From: Lachnospiraceae bacterium UBA3282
GTDB taxonomy: Bacteria > Bacillota > Clostridia > Lachnospirales > Lachnospiraceae
NCBI GenBank assembly: GCA_002361735.1
Contig: DETS01000043.1
Location: 1 to 14,956 of the forward strand
Direction: 5' to 3'
Length of the DNA: 14,956 nt
Of the stretch, positions 1 through 6,977 are shown piece after piece. The position numbers and the translations under genes were made by a program. Each line of letters begins with the position of its first letter. The first letter of the stretch is position 1. The notes under the pieces are model-generated. The model ran no database searches. It worked only from the letters and a program-made list of their open reading frames with translations, and was not told the origin of the DNA.

Positions 1-39
1 TCCTACAATAAACTTACGCTATCTGGTAAAAACGTGGGA

Positions 40-68
40 TTTACATGGTACTTTTACAGATGTATAAT
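40..68 (+). promoter_or_regulatory. SigA-type promoter of the late operon
   Basis: A -35 box TTTACA (40-45) is separated by exactly 17 bases from a perfect -10 box TATAAT (63-68). The predicted start is near 75. A second TTTACA at 53-58 repeats the -35 sequence within the spacer and could be part of a regulator site. Two forward reading frames are open from the window edge and stop at 65-67 and 76-78, so the promoter may overlap the end of an upstream gene. It is placed to drive the whole packaging and structural operon. Confidence 0.7.
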
Positions 69-81
69 GATATCATAAAAC

Positions 82-134
82 GAGTAGGCAAAAGCTAGGC
101 CACAGAAAAGCATAGCAAACTGCCTGCTCTTTTT
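82..134 (+). terminator. Leader double hairpin, terminator/attenuator-like
   Basis: A 9-bp outer stem (82-90 with 121-129, one U-G pair) encloses an inner hairpin (GCTAGGC 94-100 with GCATAGC 110-116, one mismatch) and is followed by five T residues (130-134). It lies between the late promoter and the first gene, so it would stop transcription after about 60 nt unless overcome. This is the arrangement expected for antitermination-controlled late genes (lambda Q at PR'/tR'; HK022 put RNA is also a two-hairpin leader). Seen: stems and T run. Inferred: function. Confidence 0.55.
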
Positions 135-159
135 ATGTGATAAGGAGCGGGGTGACAGC

Positions 160-453
160 ATGAAAGTGTGGGCGCGTGGCTTTTATCTTTCGAGCAGCTG
201 GGAGAGAACAAGAGACGCTTATCTTATGTCGCAGGATTATATCTGCGAAAGATGCGGACAGCCAGCAAAGATAGTACACCACAAGCGATACCTGACAAGG
301 GAGAATATAAACGATCCAAGCGCGACGCTTGCATGGGATAATCTCGAAGCATTGTGCCAGGATTGCCACAACAGAGAACACCATAAGAAAGCAAAGCGCG
401 GAAGATGCAGATTTGATGAAGATGGGAACATACTCCCCCCTATTCAAGATTGA
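160..453 (+). CDS. HNH endonuclease (packaging-associated)
   Basis: A 97-residue HNH nuclease. The zinc-binding pair C29-x-x-C32 is followed by the H40-H41 motif, then N61 and a second pair C66/C69 with H70, H74 and H75, which is the complete HNH fold with a structural zinc site. The N-terminus (Y-x-S-x-x-W around residues 9-14) is typical of phage HNH proteins next to terminase genes. In HK97-like phages such proteins (gp74 of HK97) work with terminase to cut DNA at cos during packaging. The ATG at 160 follows GGGGTGA at 149-155. It is the first gene of the late operon, 133 bases ahead of the small terminase gene. Function in packaging is inferred from family and position. Confidence 0.9.
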   Translation: MKVWARGFYLSSSWERTRDAYLMSQDYICERCGQPAKIVHHKRYLTRENINDPSATLAWDNLEALCQDCHNREHHKKAKRGRCRFDEDGNILPPIQD

Positions 454-586
454 CGAGTAGAGGGGAAAATACCGAGGGGGAGTCCTTAATTTTACCCTAC
501 GGGCGTGCGCATACGTGGTGTAGAGGGGTGTGGTGTACGACAGGAAAGGAAATGAAGAGAGGAGAAAAAAAGAGGGGTGAAAAGGC
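432..586 (+). other. Candidate cos / terminase-binding region
   Basis: The 133-base gap between the HNH and small terminase genes is G-rich and non-coding. It contains direct repeats TAGAGGGG (458-465 and 521-528). An 8-bp inverted repeat pairs ACTCCCCC (432-439, at the end of the HNH gene) with GGGGGAGT (476-483). In cos phages with an HNH-terminase arrangement, cos often lies beside these genes. No cut site can be assigned from sequence alone. The ribosome binding site of the next gene (573-580) closes the region. Confidence 0.3.
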
Positions 587-940
587 ATGGCGGCAAGAAA
601 GAAAAAGCCGAAAGAACAGCGAATAAAGGAAGCGAAGAAAGAACTTAGGAAGATTTTTGAAGAACTAGAAGAAAACAAGAGAGACTTAGTGACGCCGCTG
701 ATAGAAAAGGCTGCATTTATGAGCGTGGAGCTTGACGATCTACAGGAAACAATAGAGCAGAACGGTTGGACGAGTGAGTACAAAAACGGTGAAAACCAGT
801 ACGGCACAAAGAAAAGCCCGGAAGCAGAGACATATATAGCATTAAGCAAGAACTACGCAGCGGTAATAAAGCAGTTGACAGAATTAGTACCGGCAGCGAA
901 ACGGAAGAAAAGCCGTTTGGAAGCGATGAAAGAGGGATGA
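587..940 (+). CDS. terS: Terminase small subunit (P27-like)
   Basis: A 117-residue protein, highly charged and mostly helical. It has a Lys/Arg-rich N-terminus (residues 1-28), a central segment, and a conserved-looking SEYKNGENQYGTKKSPE stretch at about residues 63-79 that resembles small terminase proteins of Clostridia prophages. Small subunits recognise phage DNA and hand it to the large subunit for cutting and packaging. No classical helix-turn-helix could be assigned by eye. The start at 587 follows AGGGGTGA at 573-580, and the gene ends four bases before the large terminase start. Identity rests on size, partial sequence resemblance and position between HNH and large terminase, which is the canonical slot. 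Confidence 0.75.
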   Translation: MAARKKKPKEQRIKEAKKELRKIFEELEENKRDLVTPLIEKAAFMSVELDDLQETIEQNGWTSEYKNGENQYGTKKSPEAETYIALSKNYAAVIKQLTELVPAAKRKKSRLEAMKEG

Positions 941-944
941 GATC

Positions 945-2600
945 ATGGCGATCCATAAGGACTATATATCGGAGTACAAAAAGAAGATAGACAGCGGCGA
1001 GATCGTAACGGGGAAATGGATAAAACTGTTATACAAAATCATAACAGAAGGACTACAGGAAGGGAAATATTTCTTTAATGCAAAAGAGGCGGACAGAGCA
1101 ATAAATTTCATTGAAAATTTCTGCCACCACAGCAAGGGAAGAAACGATTTATTAAAACTGGAATTGTGGCAAAAAGCAATGATCTCTGTTATTTTCGGGG
1201 TGCAGGATGATGAAAAAATAAGAGTTTTTCGTGAAATTTTCGTGATAATTGCAAGAAAAAACGGCAAGAGTCTGCTCGCGGCGGCCATCATTGCCTATGT
1301 AGCATTCATGGAGGACGAGTACGGGCAGGAGATATACTGCATCGCGCCGAAACTGGATCAGGCAAACATCGTGCATGACGGTTTCTATCAGATGGTAAGA
1401 GCGGACAATGAACTGGAAGAGATAGCAAGGAAGCGCAGGAGCGATATCTACATAGAGGAGAGTAATACGGTAATAAAGGCGATCGCATTCAACGCGAAAA
1501 AATCAGACGGATTAAACCCGAAACTGACCGTATGCGACGAGATAGCGGCGTGGCGTGGTGATCCCGGATTGAAACAGTATGATGTGATAAAATCAGCGTT
1601 GGCGGCGCGGCGGCAACCGATGATCCTGAGCATAAGCACGGCAGGATATGAAAACGACGGGATATATGACGAACTGATAAAGAGAAGCACGGCGTTTTTG
1701 AACGGGAACACAGGGGAAGAGAGGCTTTTGCCTTTTTTGTATATGATTGACGATGTAGAGAAATGGAATGACACAGAAGAACTAAAGAAAGCAAACCCAA
1801 ACATGGGCGTGTCGGTGCAGGCGGGTTACTACATCGACGAGATCGCGATCGCAGAAAACAGTCTGAGCAAAAAGGCAGAGTTTTTAACAAAATACTGCAA
1901 CATAAAGCAGAACAGTGCGGCGGCGTGGCTGGAATATGCGACAGTGGACGGCGCGGGAGTAGATAAGACCTTAGAAGATTTTAGAGAATGTTACGCCGTG
2001 GGCGGCATCGATCTGAGCCAGACAACAGACCTGACGGCCGCATGTGTGGTCATAGAGAAAGAAAGTATTCTTTATGCGTTCGTACAGTTTTTCATGCCGG
2101 GAAACAGGGTGGAGAGCTTGCAGGCAACGGACGGCGTGCCATACGAGATTTTCGTAAAAAAGGGGATCGTAACGATATCAGGAGAAAACTATGTGGACTA
2201 TAACGATGTGTTTGCGTGGTTTAGGATGCTGGTGGAGGAGTACGGGATCAGGCCGCTAAAGATAGGGTATGACCGATACAGTGCACAGTATCTTGTCTCA
2301 GACATGGAGAATTATGGTTTCCATATGGACGACGTCTTCCAGGGCGAAAACTTAACGCCGGTTATCAGAGAGTTTGAGGGGATCATAAAGGACGGAAATT
2401 TCAAGATCGCAAACAACGGCCTGCTGAAACGTCATTTTTTGAACGTGGCACTCAAACACAACATGGAGACAAGAAAATTCCGTCCGGTAAAGATAGAGCA
2501 GCGGGAGCATATAGACGGTTTCGTGGCAGTGATCGATGCGCTCACGGTGCGGCAGAAGTATCATGAGGAGGTCGGGGAACTGCTAAAGAATGCAGGATAG
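945..2600 (+). CDS. terL: Terminase large subunit (Terminase_1 type)
   Basis: A 551-residue packaging motor with ATPase and nuclease halves. The ATPase carries a Walker A variant ARKNGKS (residues 103-109), a Walker B ending in D198-E199 (LTVCDEI), and a coupling motif around residues 227-234 (ILSISTAG). The RNase H-like nuclease has candidate metal ligands D356 (GGIDLSQTTD), D443 (GYDRYS) and D524/D531 (HIDGFVAVIDAL). Length and motif order match the HK97-type terminase family, which translocates DNA into proheads and cuts concatemers. The gene is complete with no frameshift. Its start at 945 lies just after the small subunit stop, indicating coupled translation; the portal gene follows after 15 bases. 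Confidence 0.95.
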   Translation: MAIHKDYISEYKKKIDSGEIVTGKWIKLLYKIITEGLQEGKYFFNAKEADRAINFIENFCHHSKGRNDLLKLELWQKAMISVIFGVQDDEKIRVFREIFVIIARKNGKSLLAAAIIAYVAFMEDEYGQEIYCIAPKLDQANIVHDGFYQMVRADNELEEIARKRRSDIYIEESNTVIKAIAFNAKKSDGLNPKLTVCDEIAAWRGDPGLKQYDVIKSALAARRQPMILSISTAGYENDGIYDELIKRSTAFLNGNTGEERLLPFLYMIDDVEKWNDTEELKKANPNMGVSVQAGYYIDEIAIAENSLSKKAEFLTKYCNIKQNSAAAWLEYATVDGAGVDKTLEDFRECYAVGGIDLSQTTDLTAACVVIEKESILYAFVQFFMPGNRVESLQATDGVPYEIFVKKGIVTISGENYVDYNDVFAWFRMLVEEYGIRPLKIGYDRYSAQYLVSDMENYGFHMDDVFQGENLTPVIREFEGIIKDGNFKIANNGLLKRHFLNVALKHNMETRKFRPVKIEQREHIDGFVAVIDALTVRQKYHEEVGELLKNAG

Positions 2601-2615
2601 GAAGGAGCAGGCAAA

Positions 2616-3896
2616 GTGAAATTTTTAGACTATCTGTTTCATGGAAAGCAGATGCGGGCGATAGACAGCTACTTCAAGATGCTGAACGGTTACAGCCCGA
2701 CGTTCACAAGCTACAACGGCGGCATCTATGAAATGGACTTGACGAGGGTTGCCGTAAACAGTTTTGCCACACATTGCAGCAAATTAAAGCCGGAGATAGA
2801 AGGAAACGCGCTGAAACGGCTGGAAAAGACGTTACAGTACCGCCCGAACTATTTTATGGATACGGCGAAATTCATAAAGAGGCTTGCGACTTATGTAGCG
2901 GTAGAGCATACCGCTTTTATTGTGCCGATAGAGGATAAATACGGGACACTGCAAGGGTGGTATCCCCTGCGGGCGGAGCGGTGCGAGGTAGTGGAGGCAG
3001 CAGGCGAGATATATCTGCGGTATATGTTCGCCAACGGTGAACATGCGGCGATAGAGTTTGAGCGGGTCGGGATCATGACTGATTTTGAATATCGGGACGA
3101 CCTTTTCGGCGAAGATAACAGGACGCTAAAACCGACGATGCAGCTCATACATACGCAGAATGAAGGTATCATCCATGCGGTAAAGAACTCCGCAAACATA
3201 AGGTTCCTTGCAAAAATCGGAAACATACTGAAAGAGGAGGATATAACAAAGGAGAGGCGACGGTTCACGGAGGAAAATTTAAGTGCGGACAATGACAGCG
3301 GCATAATCATCTATGACAATAAACTCACAGACGTAAAGCCGATAGAGAGCAAGCCGTATACTCCGAACGCGATGCAGATGCAGATGATCCAGGACAATGT
3401 TTGCACACACTTCGGCACCAATATGGATATCCTGCAAAACAAATTCGATGAAGAAACGTGGAACGCATATTATGAGGGCAAGATCGAGCCGTTTGCGATC
3501 CAGTTATCGCTTGTCATGTCAAACATGAGTCTGACGGAGCGGGAAAGAGCCTGCGGCAATGCGATCATGTTTTCAGCGAACCGCCTGCAATATGCCAGCA
3601 ACGCGACAAAACTGCAAGTAAGCACACAGCTTTTTGACCGCGCCCTTCTCAACAGAAACGGCGTGATGGACATATGGAACATGGCGCACGTAGAGGATGG
3701 CGAAAAGTATTACATCCGCAAGGAATATACAGAAGTGGAAAAGCTGGGGACCGGGGACGAAAAGCCGCAGATCATCATCCAGCAGATGCCACAGTCACAG
3801 ATGCCGCAGCAGGCGGCAGAAGAAAAGAAAGAAGAGAAAGAAACAGGACAGGAGGATGGAGCAGATGCCAGTCAAACAGAAGGAGAGGGAGTATAG
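2616..3896 (+). CDS. Portal protein (HK97 type)
   Basis: A 426-residue portal protein, the 12-mer ring that forms the DNA entry vertex of the head. The start is GTG at 2616, chosen because GAAGGAG at 2601-2607 is 8 bases upstream and no ATG lies nearer. It shows the usual features of the family: N-terminal MKFLDYLF, a central region with IIIYDNKLTDVKPIESKPYT (around residues 229-248), followed by the stem region with NVCTHFGTNMDILQ. The last 40 residues are rich in Gln, Glu and Lys with no obvious fold, as is common. It overlaps the protease start by 32 bases, so the two are probably translationally coupled. Position after the large terminase supports the call. Confidence 0.93.
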   Translation: MKFLDYLFHGKQMRAIDSYFKMLNGYSPTFTSYNGGIYEMDLTRVAVNSFATHCSKLKPEIEGNALKRLEKTLQYRPNYFMDTAKFIKRLATYVAVEHTAFIVPIEDKYGTLQGWYPLRAERCEVVEAAGEIYLRYMFANGEHAAIEFERVGIMTDFEYRDDLFGEDNRTLKPTMQLIHTQNEGIIHAVKNSANIRFLAKIGNILKEEDITKERRRFTEENLSADNDSGIIIYDNKLTDVKPIESKPYTPNAMQMQMIQDNVCTHFGTNMDILQNKFDEETWNAYYEGKIEPFAIQLSLVMSNMSLTERERACGNAIMFSANRLQYASNATKLQVSTQLFDRALLNRNGVMDIWNMAHVEDGEKYYIRKEYTEVEKLGTGDEKPQIIIQQMPQSQMPQQAAEEKKEEKETGQEDGADASQTEGEGV

Positions 3897-4470
3897 GGCA
3901 GTAGCCGCGCCGCTCTCAGTCTCGGCACAGCAGGCGGCAAAAAGGATCCAGACGGATTACTACGTCGAGGGGTATGCGACCACATTCGACACGCCGTATC
4001 TGTTATATGACTTCGGGGACGGCAGGAAGATGTATGAGCGCGTGGACGCACACGCATTAGACGGTGCGGATATGAGCGACGTGATCATGCAGTACAACCA
4101 TGAGGGGCGGGTATTTGCGAGAATGTCAAATAAAACGCTCATTCTTGTGCCGGATCACAAAGGGCTTTTGATCGCGGCGGATTTAGGCAAGACCGATCTT
4201 GCGCGTGGGATGTATCAGGACATAAAAGAAGGGATGATAACAAAAATGTCGTGGGCGTTTACCGTGGCAGAAGAAAGCTACGACAGGGACACCCACACAA
4301 GGACAATCTTAAAGATCAAGAAAGTTTATGATGTGTCGGCGGTCAGCATACCGGCTGATCCAGACACTGAAATAAGTGCGCGGGCTTTTGCTGGTAGGAG
4401 GTACGAGCAGGAGCGGCAGGAGTTGCTTGAAAAGCGCATGAGAGTATTAAGAATAAAAGCGAGTTTGTAA
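3865..4470 (+). CDS. Prohead protease (peptidase U35 type)
   Basis: A 201-residue capsid maturation protease, which cleaves the N-terminal scaffold domain of the capsid protein inside the prohead. Candidate catalytic residues are H79 (QYNHEGRVFAR) and S129 (TKMSWAF), followed by the family signature DVSAVSIPADPDTEISAR near residues 157-174. The reading frame is open further upstream to 3697, but ATG 3865 is preferred because AGGAGG lies 9 bases before it (3850-3855). ATG 3856 is possible but abuts that site. The gene begins inside the portal gene. It sits directly before the major capsid gene, whose long N-terminal helical domain is its expected substrate. Confidence 0.92.
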   Translation: MPVKQKEREYRAVAAPLSVSAQQAAKRIQTDYYVEGYATTFDTPYLLYDFGDGRKMYERVDAHALDGADMSDVIMQYNHEGRVFARMSNKTLILVPDHKGLLIAADLGKTDLARGMYQDIKEGMITKMSWAFTVAEESYDRDTHTRTILKIKKVYDVSAVSIPADPDTEISARAFAGRRYEQERQELLEKRMRVLRIKASL

Positions 4471-4502
4471 AAGCAAAGAAAAAGAAAGAGGAGGAAAAGG
4501 TA

Positions 4503-5732
4503 ATGAGATTAAAGGAAATTGAAAAGAGGTTAGGAGAGATCAGGCAGGAGTTGACTACACGGTCGGCAGAACTTAAAGACGAGGAGATCACGGCGTTGGA
4601 GACGGAAGTGACAGCCTTGCAGGAAGAGCGGGCGGCGATCATTGCCCAGGCAGAGAAGCGTAACGCATTACTGGCGCGGATCGCGGAAGGAGATACAGCA
4701 GACGGCGGGGACGGAATCGAGCAGCGGACGATCAGGAACTTTGCCGGGGCAGCAGGCGAACAGCAGGAAGAGAGAGAGGCAGCGGACAAGTACGACAGCA
4801 TGGAGTACCGCAAGGCTTTCATGCAGTATGTGCTTCGCGGTGATGAGATTCCGAAGGAATATCGGGCGGATGCAGTCAGTAAGACAGCGGACGTGGGCGC
4901 AGTAATCCCTACGACCGTATTAAACCAGATCGTAGAGAAGCTGGAAAGCACGGGCATGATCCTCGCAAGGGTGACGAGGACGGCGTATAAGGGAGGTGTC
5001 GGCATTCCTGTTTCCACGGTGAAGCCCGTGGCAACGTGGGTAAACGAGGGCGCCGGGAGCGAGAAGCAGAAGAAAAACATCGCAAAAGACGGAATGATCA
5101 CTTTCGCATATCATAAACTGCGGTGCGCGGTGGCTGTGTCTCTGGAAGTAGAGACTATGGCGATCCCCGCTTTTGAGTCTCTTATCATCAGCAACATCGT
5201 GGAGGCAATGACAAAGGCGTTGGAGCAGGCAATCATAAGCGGCGACGGCACAGGGAAGCCGAAGGGCATCTTAAAGGAGACAGCGGTGCAGAGCGTGACG
5301 AGCGCGGCACCGTCCTACAAAGACCTGATCGAAGCGGAGGGAAAACTGCCGCTCGCATACGAGAACGGGGCTGTATGGTGCATGAGCAAGGCTACGTTTA
5401 TGAAGTATTATGGTCTGCTCGACTCAAACGGACAGCCGATCGGCAGAGTAAACTACGGTATCGCCGGAAAGCCTGAGCGCTTCCTGCTCGGAAGGGAAGT
5501 GGTGTGCTGCGATTATGTTACCACATACGCAGCGTCGCTCTCCGAGGGAGATGTGTTCGCCTTCCTGTTCAACTTTAAGGATTATGTCCTTAACACCAAT
5601 TACGCGATGGGCGTAAAGAAGTACGAGGACGACGATACGGACGACACCGTGACGAGAGGCGTGATGCTGGTGGACGGCAAGGCAGTCGATATCAACAGCT
5701 TTGTGCCGATCAAGATGGCAAAGGCGGCCTAA
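4503..5732 (+). CDS. Major capsid protein (HK97 fold)
   Basis: A 409-residue precursor. Residues 1 to about 60 form a charged coiled coil, followed by a flexible acidic linker to about residue 100. Together these are the delta (scaffolding) domain removed by the upstream protease. The shell domain then starts around residues 100-115 and contains typical motifs: VGAVIPTTVLNQI, then KDGMITFAYHKL, SLEVE and GDGTGKPKGIL. An exact cleavage site cannot be fixed by eye. The start at 4503 follows AGGAGG (4489-4494) at 8 bases, the strongest binding site so far in the operon, in keeping with high expression. A stable hairpin follows the stop codon. Confidence 0.95.
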   Translation: MRLKEIEKRLGEIRQELTTRSAELKDEEITALETEVTALQEERAAIIAQAEKRNALLARIAEGDTADGGDGIEQRTIRNFAGAAGEQQEEREAADKYDSMEYRKAFMQYVLRGDEIPKEYRADAVSKTADVGAVIPTTVLNQIVEKLESTGMILARVTRTAYKGGVGIPVSTVKPVATWVNEGAGSEKQKKNIAKDGMITFAYHKLRCAVAVSLEVETMAIPAFESLIISNIVEAMTKALEQAIISGDGTGKPKGILKETAVQSVTSAAPSYKDLIEAEGKLPLAYENGAVWCMSKATFMKYYGLLDSNGQPIGRVNYGIAGKPERFLLGREVVCCDYVTTYAASLSEGDVFAFLFNFKDYVLNTNYAMGVKKYEDDDTDDTVTRGVMLVDGKAVDINSFVPIKMAKAA

Positions 5733-5761
5733 ACAGGAAATATAAAAAAGAATCTCGCAAA

Positions 5762-5793
5762 GCGGTCAGTGCGATATGCGCTGGCCGCATTTT
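5762..5793 (+). terminator. Hairpin after capsid gene, weak terminator
   Basis: An 11-bp stem (5762-5772 with 5778-5788, two G-U pairs) with a 5-base loop is followed by ATTTT. The short T run suggests a partial terminator or an mRNA-stabilising end for the capsid gene, which would lower expression of downstream genes relative to capsid. Confidence 0.5.
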
Positions 5794-5812
5794 AAGGATG
5801 GAGGGAATCAGT

Positions 5813-6229
5813 ATGGAAGGATATTTGAGCGCAGAGCAGTTAAAGGAAATGGACAGGAAGCAGTTGCAGGCATTGGCGAAGGACATGAGAGTGAGCGCCG
5901 CAGGCAAAAATGAGGAGATCATCGAGAGGATCGCGTCGGTGAAGGTGCAGGCAGCGGACGAAGGGACGCAGGAGGGCGTACAGGAGGCCACAGGGACGCA
6001 GGAGGGCGCACAGGAGGCCACAGGGACGCAGGAAGGCACACAGGCAGACGAAGATGCGCAGACGGAAACGACAGCCCAGGGCGCGGCGGCAGCAGGCGTC
6101 AAGGTGATCGTAACAGAAGTTTTCCGCGATAAGACGAACGGGAAACGCCGAGAAGTGGACGAAGTGTTCGAGGTGACAGAAGAGAGAGCGGCGGAACTGA
6201 TCGCGGCGGGGGTGGCTGTGAGAGGATAA
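5813..6229 (+). CDS. Head-associated protein with SAP/HeH-like domain
   Basis: A 138-residue protein with three parts. Residues 6-43 resemble a short helix-extended-loop-helix (SAP/HeH) nucleic-acid-binding motif (SAEQLKEMDRKQLQALAK...NEEIIERI). Residues 50 to about 78 are a Gln/Glu/Gly/Thr repeat linker. The C-terminal 45 residues (VIVTEVFRDK...VFEVTEERAAELIAAGVAV) resemble a small domain common in Firmicutes phage head-module proteins. ATG 5813 is chosen over ATG 5798 because GGAGGG at 5800-5805 gives a 7-base spacing. Its place between capsid and connector genes suggests a minor head or DNA-binding head protein. The role is inferred; no catalytic residues are seen. Confidence 0.6.
   Translation: MEGYLSAEQLKEMDRKQLQALAKDMRVSAAGKNEEIIERIASVKVQAADEGTQEGVQEATGTQEGAQEATGTQEGTQADEDAQTETTAQGAAAAGVKVIVTEVFRDKTNGKRREVDEVFEVTEERAAELIAAGVAVRG
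5963..6044 (+). repeat. 30-bp in-frame tandem repeat
   Basis: Two nearly identical 30-bp units (5963-5992 and 5993-6022) and a partial third (6023-6044) encode the linker peptide GTQEG(V/A)QEAT. The period is ten codons, so copy-number change would lengthen or shorten the linker without breaking the frame. Confidence 0.85.
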
Positions 6230-6247
6230 AGAAAGGAGCTTGCAGGA

Positions 6248-6607
6248 ATGGCGGCAGAGAAAACGACATTAACTGAGAAGATGCGAACCGCGCTGCGTAT
6301 AAGCAGCATGAGCGAGAAGATCACAGAAGAGATAGAAGATTGCATAGCGGCCTGCAAGCTCGACCTCAAAAATGACGGAGTAAAAAGGATCGAAGAGACG
6401 GACGCCCTGATCGTGAGAGCAATTACGCTGTACTGTAAATCGGAATTTGGATACAATGACAAGGCTGCACAGTTTAGGCAGTCATACGACACGCTGAAAG
6501 CGAGATTGTCTATGTCGAAGGAGTACAACGAAAAGAAAGAGGATGTGTCCGAAACGGACACCGAGGAAAAAGAGAACGAGGGAGAAGCATATGGCGAGCT
6601 GGTGTGA
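6248..6607 (+). CDS. Head-tail connector (HK97 gp6-like)
   Basis: A 119-residue, mostly helical protein matching the small adaptor proteins (gp6/gp15-like) that sit below the portal and begin the neck. The helical core covers residues 8-90 (LTEKMRTALRISS through YDTLKARLSMS), with D-A-L-I-V-R-A-I-T-L-Y in the middle as is usual for this group (cores pack many Ile/Leu after an Asp). The tail after residue 95 is a run of Glu/Lys/Asp. ATG 6248 follows AAAGGAG (6232-6238). The last 17 bases overlap the next gene. Identity is from size, composition and slot rather than a diagnostic motif. Confidence 0.75.
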   Translation: MAAEKTTLTEKMRTALRISSMSEKITEEIEDCIAACKLDLKNDGVKRIEETDALIVRAITLYCKSEFGYNDKAAQFRQSYDTLKARLSMSKEYNEKKEDVSETDTEEKENEGEAYGELV

Positions 6608-6935
6608 TGAGATCATCCTGATAGTAGAAGAGGCAGACGGCGAGCGCGTCAATGACAACGGGTTTGAGAACGAAAAGAAGGATATAAGCCGGAAAACGGT
6701 GTTCTGCAACAAAAAGAGCGTTGGATTCAATGAGTTTTTTAAGGCGCAGCAGGCGGACACGACAGTAAGCCTAAAGTGTGACGTGAAAAAAGCAGACTAT
6801 GAGGGCGAGATCATTGCAGAGTACGAAGGAGTACGATACAGCATCCTCAAAACATACGAAATAAATGACGATGAGATCGAGCTTACCCTGAGCGATCTGA
6901 GACAACAGGGAAAAGTTGCGAATAAATCGCAGTAA
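6591..6935 (+). CDS. Head closure / head-tail joining protein
   Basis: A 114-residue protein with the pattern of SPP1 gp16-like head-closure (stopper) proteins: an N-terminal beta segment (residues 6-14, DEIILIVEE), a middle region KKSVGFNEFFKAQQ (about 42-55), and a C-terminal beta-rich half (YEGVRYSILKTYEINDDEIELTLSDL). Such proteins close the portal channel after packaging and receive the tail. The frame is open upstream to 6543, but ATG 6591 is chosen because GAGGGAG at 6578-6584 lies 6 bases before it. Its 3' end contains the -35 region of the channel-gene promoter. The next gene would normally be the gp10-like protein, which here lies 860 bases further on. Confidence 0.8.
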   Translation: MASWCDEIILIVEEADGERVNDNGFENEKKDISRKTVFCNKKSVGFNEFFKAQQADTTVSLKCDVKKADYEGEIIAEYEGVRYSILKTYEINDDEIELTLSDLRQQGKVANKSQ

Positions 6936-6944
6936 TGATAGAAT
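6916..6944 (+). promoter_or_regulatory. Extended -10 promoter of the channel gene
   Basis: The -10 box TAGAAT (6939-6944, 5 of 6 consensus) is preceded by TGA (6936-6938), giving the extended TGn motif, and by a weaker -35 TTGCGA (6916-6921) at an exact 17-base spacing. Transcription would start near 6951, about 25 bases before the channel ATG. The -35 box lies in the end of the head-closure gene and the -10 box starts four bases after its stop. This gives the channel gene expression independent of the late promoter. Confidence 0.65.
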
Positions 6945-6977
6945 ATGTGGCATAAGATGTGAAAGGGGAAGCCACAT
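6945..6977 (+). promoter_or_regulatory. Hairpin sequestering the channel start codon
   Basis: ATGTGGC (6945-6951) is perfectly complementary to GCCACAT (6971-6977). The latter includes the A and T of the channel ATG, and the ribosome binding site AAAGGGG (about 6962-6968) lies in the 19-base loop. The predicted +1 of the channel promoter is 6951, so its transcript lacks nearly all of the 5' arm and cannot form this stem, while read-through transcripts from upstream can. Phage T4 gene e uses this logic. The pairing is seen; the regulation is inferred. Confidence 0.5.

Noticed and set aside
1..78. Possible C-terminus of an upstream gene
   Set aside because: Two forward frames are open from the edge (stops at 65-67 and 76-78), but the stretch is too short to choose between them or recognise a family.
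82..129. Leader structure considered as a tRNA
   Set aside because: It has only two nested stems, is too short, and has no T-loop, anticodon arm or CCA-like end; a T run follows, as in terminators.
3697..3864. N-terminal extension of the protease frame
   Set aside because: It lies entirely in the portal gene, encodes a Lys/Arg/Ser-rich stretch unlike the family, and a good ribosome site precedes ATG 3865.
4343..5101. Minus-strand frame of 252 codons opposite the capsid gene
   Set aside because: It covers parts of two well-supported + strand genes and its composition is that of an antisense reading.
5963..6044. Short tandem repeats considered as a CRISPR array
   Set aside because: The units are directly adjacent without spacers and are in frame inside a coding sequence.
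5710..6561. Minus-strand frame of 283 codons with Cys/Ser/Val repeats
   Set aside because: The repeat is the reverse reading of the 30-bp repeats in the SAP/HeH-like gene, and no start signal or recognisable domain is present.
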